DNA from: a bacterium
Lineage (GTDB): Bacteria > Bacillota > Clostridia > Christensenellales > Aristaeellaceae
Length of the DNA: 35,777 nt
NCBI GenBank assembly: GCA_004563405.1
Contig: SFTH01000027.1
Coordinates: 1 to 35,777 of the forward strand
Reading direction: 5' to 3'
Part shown: positions 34,125 to 35,777 of the stretch, in pieces
Position numbering within the stretch: the stretch's first letter is position 1
Layout: each line of letters begins with the position of its first letter
Notes under the pieces: model-generated
What the model was told of the DNA's origin: nothing
Database searches by the model: none
Seen by the model: only the letters and a program-made list of their open reading frames with translations
Program-made: the position numbers and the translations under genes

Positions 34125-34152
34125 ATTATAACACATTCTGAAATTCTGGCAA
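34125..34152 (-). promoter_or_regulatory. Promoter for the acidic membrane protein gene
   Basis: On the minus strand TTGCCA (34152-34147), a 16-base spacer, and a perfect TATAAT (34130-34125). The transcript would start near 34118, with a leader of about 58 bases. On the plus strand a TACAAT at 34224-34229 may serve the divergent gene, but its -35 is poor. Confidence 0.7.
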
Positions 34153-34262
34153 GGGTCGCGCCGCAGATAACAAAAAATATTAACCTCAACCCGGAAATTT
34201 GGATGTTTGGGTCATGTTTCGCATACAATTCTATCGAATTCCAGCGGGTGGGAGGTGGAAAT

Positions 34263-34490
34263 ATGGAGAATCCTGGAGAGATGCTGCGCCGCGCAGTCCG
34301 AAACCGGCGGCGGACTGTGTCCCGCGCTCCGGCGCCCGCGCCGCAAAGCGATGTAACGGCCGCTGCGCCGCAGCAAACCCGACCGGCGCCGCCGAAGGCC
34401 TCGCACGCCAATTACAGCGCGCTGATGCGCAGCCACGATCGCGTGCACACCTGCCATCTGAGTGGGCAAGGCCGGGAGGGAGGCGCATAG
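34263..34490 (+). CDS. Small basic Pro/Ala-rich protein, unknown
   Basis: A 75-residue protein beginning MENPGEMLRRAVRNRRRT, followed by a Pro/Ala/Gln-rich middle and a C-terminal SHANYSALMRSHDRVHTCHL. There is no signal peptide or membrane segment, and the family is not recognised. GGGAGGTGG lies four to six bases before the ATG at 34263, a strong ribosome site, which makes translation credible. It ends 24 bases before the next gene and is probably cotranscribed with it. The open frame extends upstream to 34104 but through the promoter region, so the longer form is unlikely. Confidence 0.65.
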   Translation: MENPGEMLRRAVRNRRRTVSRAPAPAPQSDVTAAAPQQTRPAPPKASHANYSALMRSHDRVHTCHLSGQGREGGA

Positions 34491-34514
34491 AATGGTTCCA
34501 AGGGGGGTTGCATT

Positions 34515-35462
34515 ATGATGCGAAACGACTACCGGCGCGCGCTGATCCTGTTGCGCGGGAACGCACCGCTCTATTCGGGGCACGTCCGGCTGGAGCGGCG
34601 CACGCTGATGGGCAGCATGTACTTTCTCATCCAGGCGCCGTCGGACTGTCCGGTCCTTCGGGCCGCGCTCGTGGGACGGGGGAAGGACGCCTACTATGCC
34701 TGCGCGCTGGGCGAGCTGCGCAGGGACGGGCGCGGCCAGGCGGCGCTGAGCTACTCCTTTGATCCACGCAACGTGTGCGGACGGGAACTGGAGCAGTACC
34801 AGCTGATCGCAATCACCTGCGCGGAGGGCGAAGGGTGCGCAATTGTGCTCTACGGCTACGTCTGCGGCCATGTGCAGATGAACTGGGAGGGCGTGCGCAG
34901 GGCGCTGTGCGGTCTCTACGCCGGTGGCGTCGCCCGGGAGGCCGACGGCGCACCGGTGGGCGGCCTGCGCGGGCCCGAGGCGGAGGGGGCGCAGGAAGCC
35001 GCGATGGAGGAGCTACAGGAGGATGCGCCTTTGGAAGCAGCGGAGGAGGAGCAGGAGGAGACGCAGGCGGAGATCCGCGAAGCGGAGACCCCGGAGGAGG
35101 CGGAGGAAGCGGAGGAAGGGGAGCGGCGCGAGGACGGCCGAAGCGCGCTGGAGCGCCTGGGACTGGACGGCCGCCTGCCCTGGCCGGAGGGCGCGGAGGC
35201 GCTGCGGGAGCTGTTCCGGACGCTGCCCGCCATGGAGAACCCGCCGGATGCGGAGTACGTTTACATTGAGGCGCCCATGCCCGCGGATTCGGGCTATTCC
35301 TACTGCGCGGCGGGAATACGAGCCGAGGGCGGCGCGCCTGCGTCCGTGCGCTACGCCCTGCCCGCGCCGTGGACCGACGAGCCGCCCGCGGGGCTGGACG
35401 GCTACCGCTGGGTGGGCGACCAGAACCGGGGTTGGTGGGTGATCGAGGTGGCCGTGGACTGA
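34515..35462 (+). CDS. Two-domain protein of unknown function with a Glu-rich linker
   Basis: A 315-residue soluble protein of unrecognised family. The N-terminal domain (about 8-140) looks beta-rich: ALILLRGNAPLYSGHVRLERR, GSMYFLIQAPSDCPVLRAALVG, YYACALGELRRDGRG, CAIVLYGYVCGHVQMNW. Residues about 150-210 are an almost uninterrupted Glu/Ala linker. The C-terminal domain (about 210-315) contains RLPWPEGAEALRELFRTLP, YVYIEAPMPADSGYSYCAAGI and ends GYRWVGDQNRGWWVIEVAVD. AAGGGGGG lies before the first of two adjacent ATGs. It sits between the small basic protein and glycyl-tRNA synthetase, which has its own promoter, so no function follows from context. Confidence 0.8.
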   Translation: MMRNDYRRALILLRGNAPLYSGHVRLERRTLMGSMYFLIQAPSDCPVLRAALVGRGKDAYYACALGELRRDGRGQAALSYSFDPRNVCGRELEQYQLIAITCAEGEGCAIVLYGYVCGHVQMNWEGVRRALCGLYAGGVAREADGAPVGGLRGPEAEGAQEAAMEELQEDAPLEAAEEEQEETQAEIREAETPEEAEEAEEGERREDGRSALERLGLDGRLPWPEGAEALRELFRTLPAMENPPDAEYVYIEAPMPADSGYSYCAAGIRAEGGAPASVRYALPAPWTDEPPAGLDGYRWVGDQNRGWWVIEVAVD

Positions 35463-35552
35463 GCCGCATGCCTCCGGGACGAACGAAAATCGCTTCCGGG
35501 GGCGATTTGTTCCAGAAATGCCCGCAATTGCGCCTGAATTAACACTTGCTGC

Positions 35553-35581
35553 TTGAAAAACAGCACCGCATCTGTTACAAT
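35553..35581 (+). promoter_or_regulatory. Promoter for glycyl-tRNA synthetase
   Basis: TTGAAA at 35553-35558, a 17-base spacer, and TACAAT at 35576-35581, each five of six matches to consensus. The leader to the ATG at 35616 is only about 28 bases, too short for a T-box. Confidence 0.75.
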
Positions 35582-35615
35582 GAACGCTATCAATATGAAA
35601 AAAGAGGGGTACGCA

Positions 35616-35777
35616 ATGGCTAAGCTTACGATGGACAAACTGGTCGCCCTGTGCAAGAACCGCGGCTTCATTTTCGCGGGTTCCGAGATCTACGGCGGCC
35701 TGGCCAACACCTGGGACTACGGCCCGCTGGGCGTGGAGTACAAGAACAACATCAAGAAGGCCTGGTGGCAGAAGTTC
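35616..35777 (+). CDS. glyS: Glycyl-tRNA synthetase, single-chain class II type (5' part only)
   Basis: The first 54 residues of glycyl-tRNA synthetase of the homodimeric type (called glyS or glyQS); the rest lies past the window end. It charges tRNA-Gly with glycine in the cytoplasm. The sequence LVALCKNRGFIFAGSEIYGG and LANTWDYGPLGVEYKNNIKK is diagnostic for the N-terminal catalytic region. AGAGGGG lies about six bases before the ATG. It has its own strong promoter, as expected of an essential gene, and marks this end of the window as core chromosome. Confidence 0.95.
   Translation, partial: MAKLTMDKLVALCKNRGFIFAGSEIYGGLANTWDYGPLGVEYKNNIKKAWWQKF

Noticed and set aside
35482..35514. Terminator after the two-domain protein (AAATCGC pairing with GCGATTT)
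   Set aside because: The stem is only seven pairs, AT-rich at its base, and followed by GTTCC rather than a T-run; too weak to call.
35582..35615. T-box leader before glycyl-tRNA synthetase
   Set aside because: The promoter leaves only about 28 transcribed bases before the ATG, far too few for a T-box.

Overview
The window reads as a stretch of chromosome from a GC-rich anaerobic member of the Bacillota, most likely class Clostridia (Christensenellales or Oscillospirales are guesses). The reasons are strong AGGAGG-type ribosome sites before almost every gene, a CpsB-type PHP phosphatase with separate CpsC and CpsD proteins, a LytR-CpsA-Psr protein, a PocR/PAS hybrid kinase, glycyl-tRNA synthetase of the single-chain type, and DUF606 transporter genes. 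No tRNA, rRNA, CRISPR array, phage or transposase gene was seen. TAG ends several ordinary genes (4455, 10709, 16503, 23486, 34490), so the code is standard.

Layout. 1-3031 (minus): a lipoprotein solute-binding protein, carrying an unexpected 5'-nucleotidase-type C-terminal domain, sits upstream of a membrane Cache/PAS sensor kinase cut by the window edge. 3485-4508 (plus): a DUF606 (YdcZ-like) membrane transporter with its own promoter and a good terminator. 4526-6043 (minus): a 505-residue helix-turn-helix protein of unknown type, divergent from 6325-27880, a 21.5 kb run of genes all on the plus strand. In order, that run holds a cytoplasmic five-PAS hybrid histidine kinase, a possible 26-residue peptide, an HPt protein, a REC-GGDEF-EAL-REC-GGDEF protein, a membrane HD-GYP protein, cpsB-cpsC-cpsD-like genes, an LCP protein, an unknown exported protein, a second solute-binding lipoprotein with its Cache hybrid kinase, and a PocR-(PAS)6 hybrid kinase broken by one in-frame TAG. 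27970-28984 (plus): a near-consensus promoter, an early terminator-like hairpin, then a secreted class I amidotransferase-like hydrolase. 29153-34060 (minus): a family 2 glycosyltransferase, glycerol kinase, and a large Asp/Glu-rich single-pass membrane protein. 34263-35777 (plus): two unrecognised proteins and the start of glycyl-tRNA synthetase.

How it may work together (inference). The plus-strand run contains a full multistep phosphorelay (hybrid kinase, HPt, receiver), a cyclic-di-GMP synthesis and breakdown set (GGDEF, EAL, HD-GYP) and a tyrosine-phosphorylation module that normally controls capsule or exopolysaccharide assembly (CpsBCD plus LCP). Two permease-less solute-binding lipoproteins, each next to a Cache-domain kinase, look like ligand-presenting sensors rather than uptake systems. 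No polysaccharide polymerase, flippase or glycosyltransferase lies within the run, so the polymer it would control must be encoded elsewhere. The most unusual items are the binding-protein/5'-nucleotidase-domain fusion, the six-fold PAS array with an exact 429-base period and a nonsense codon, the promoter-hairpin leader before the secreted hydrolase, and the acidic-repeat membrane protein.
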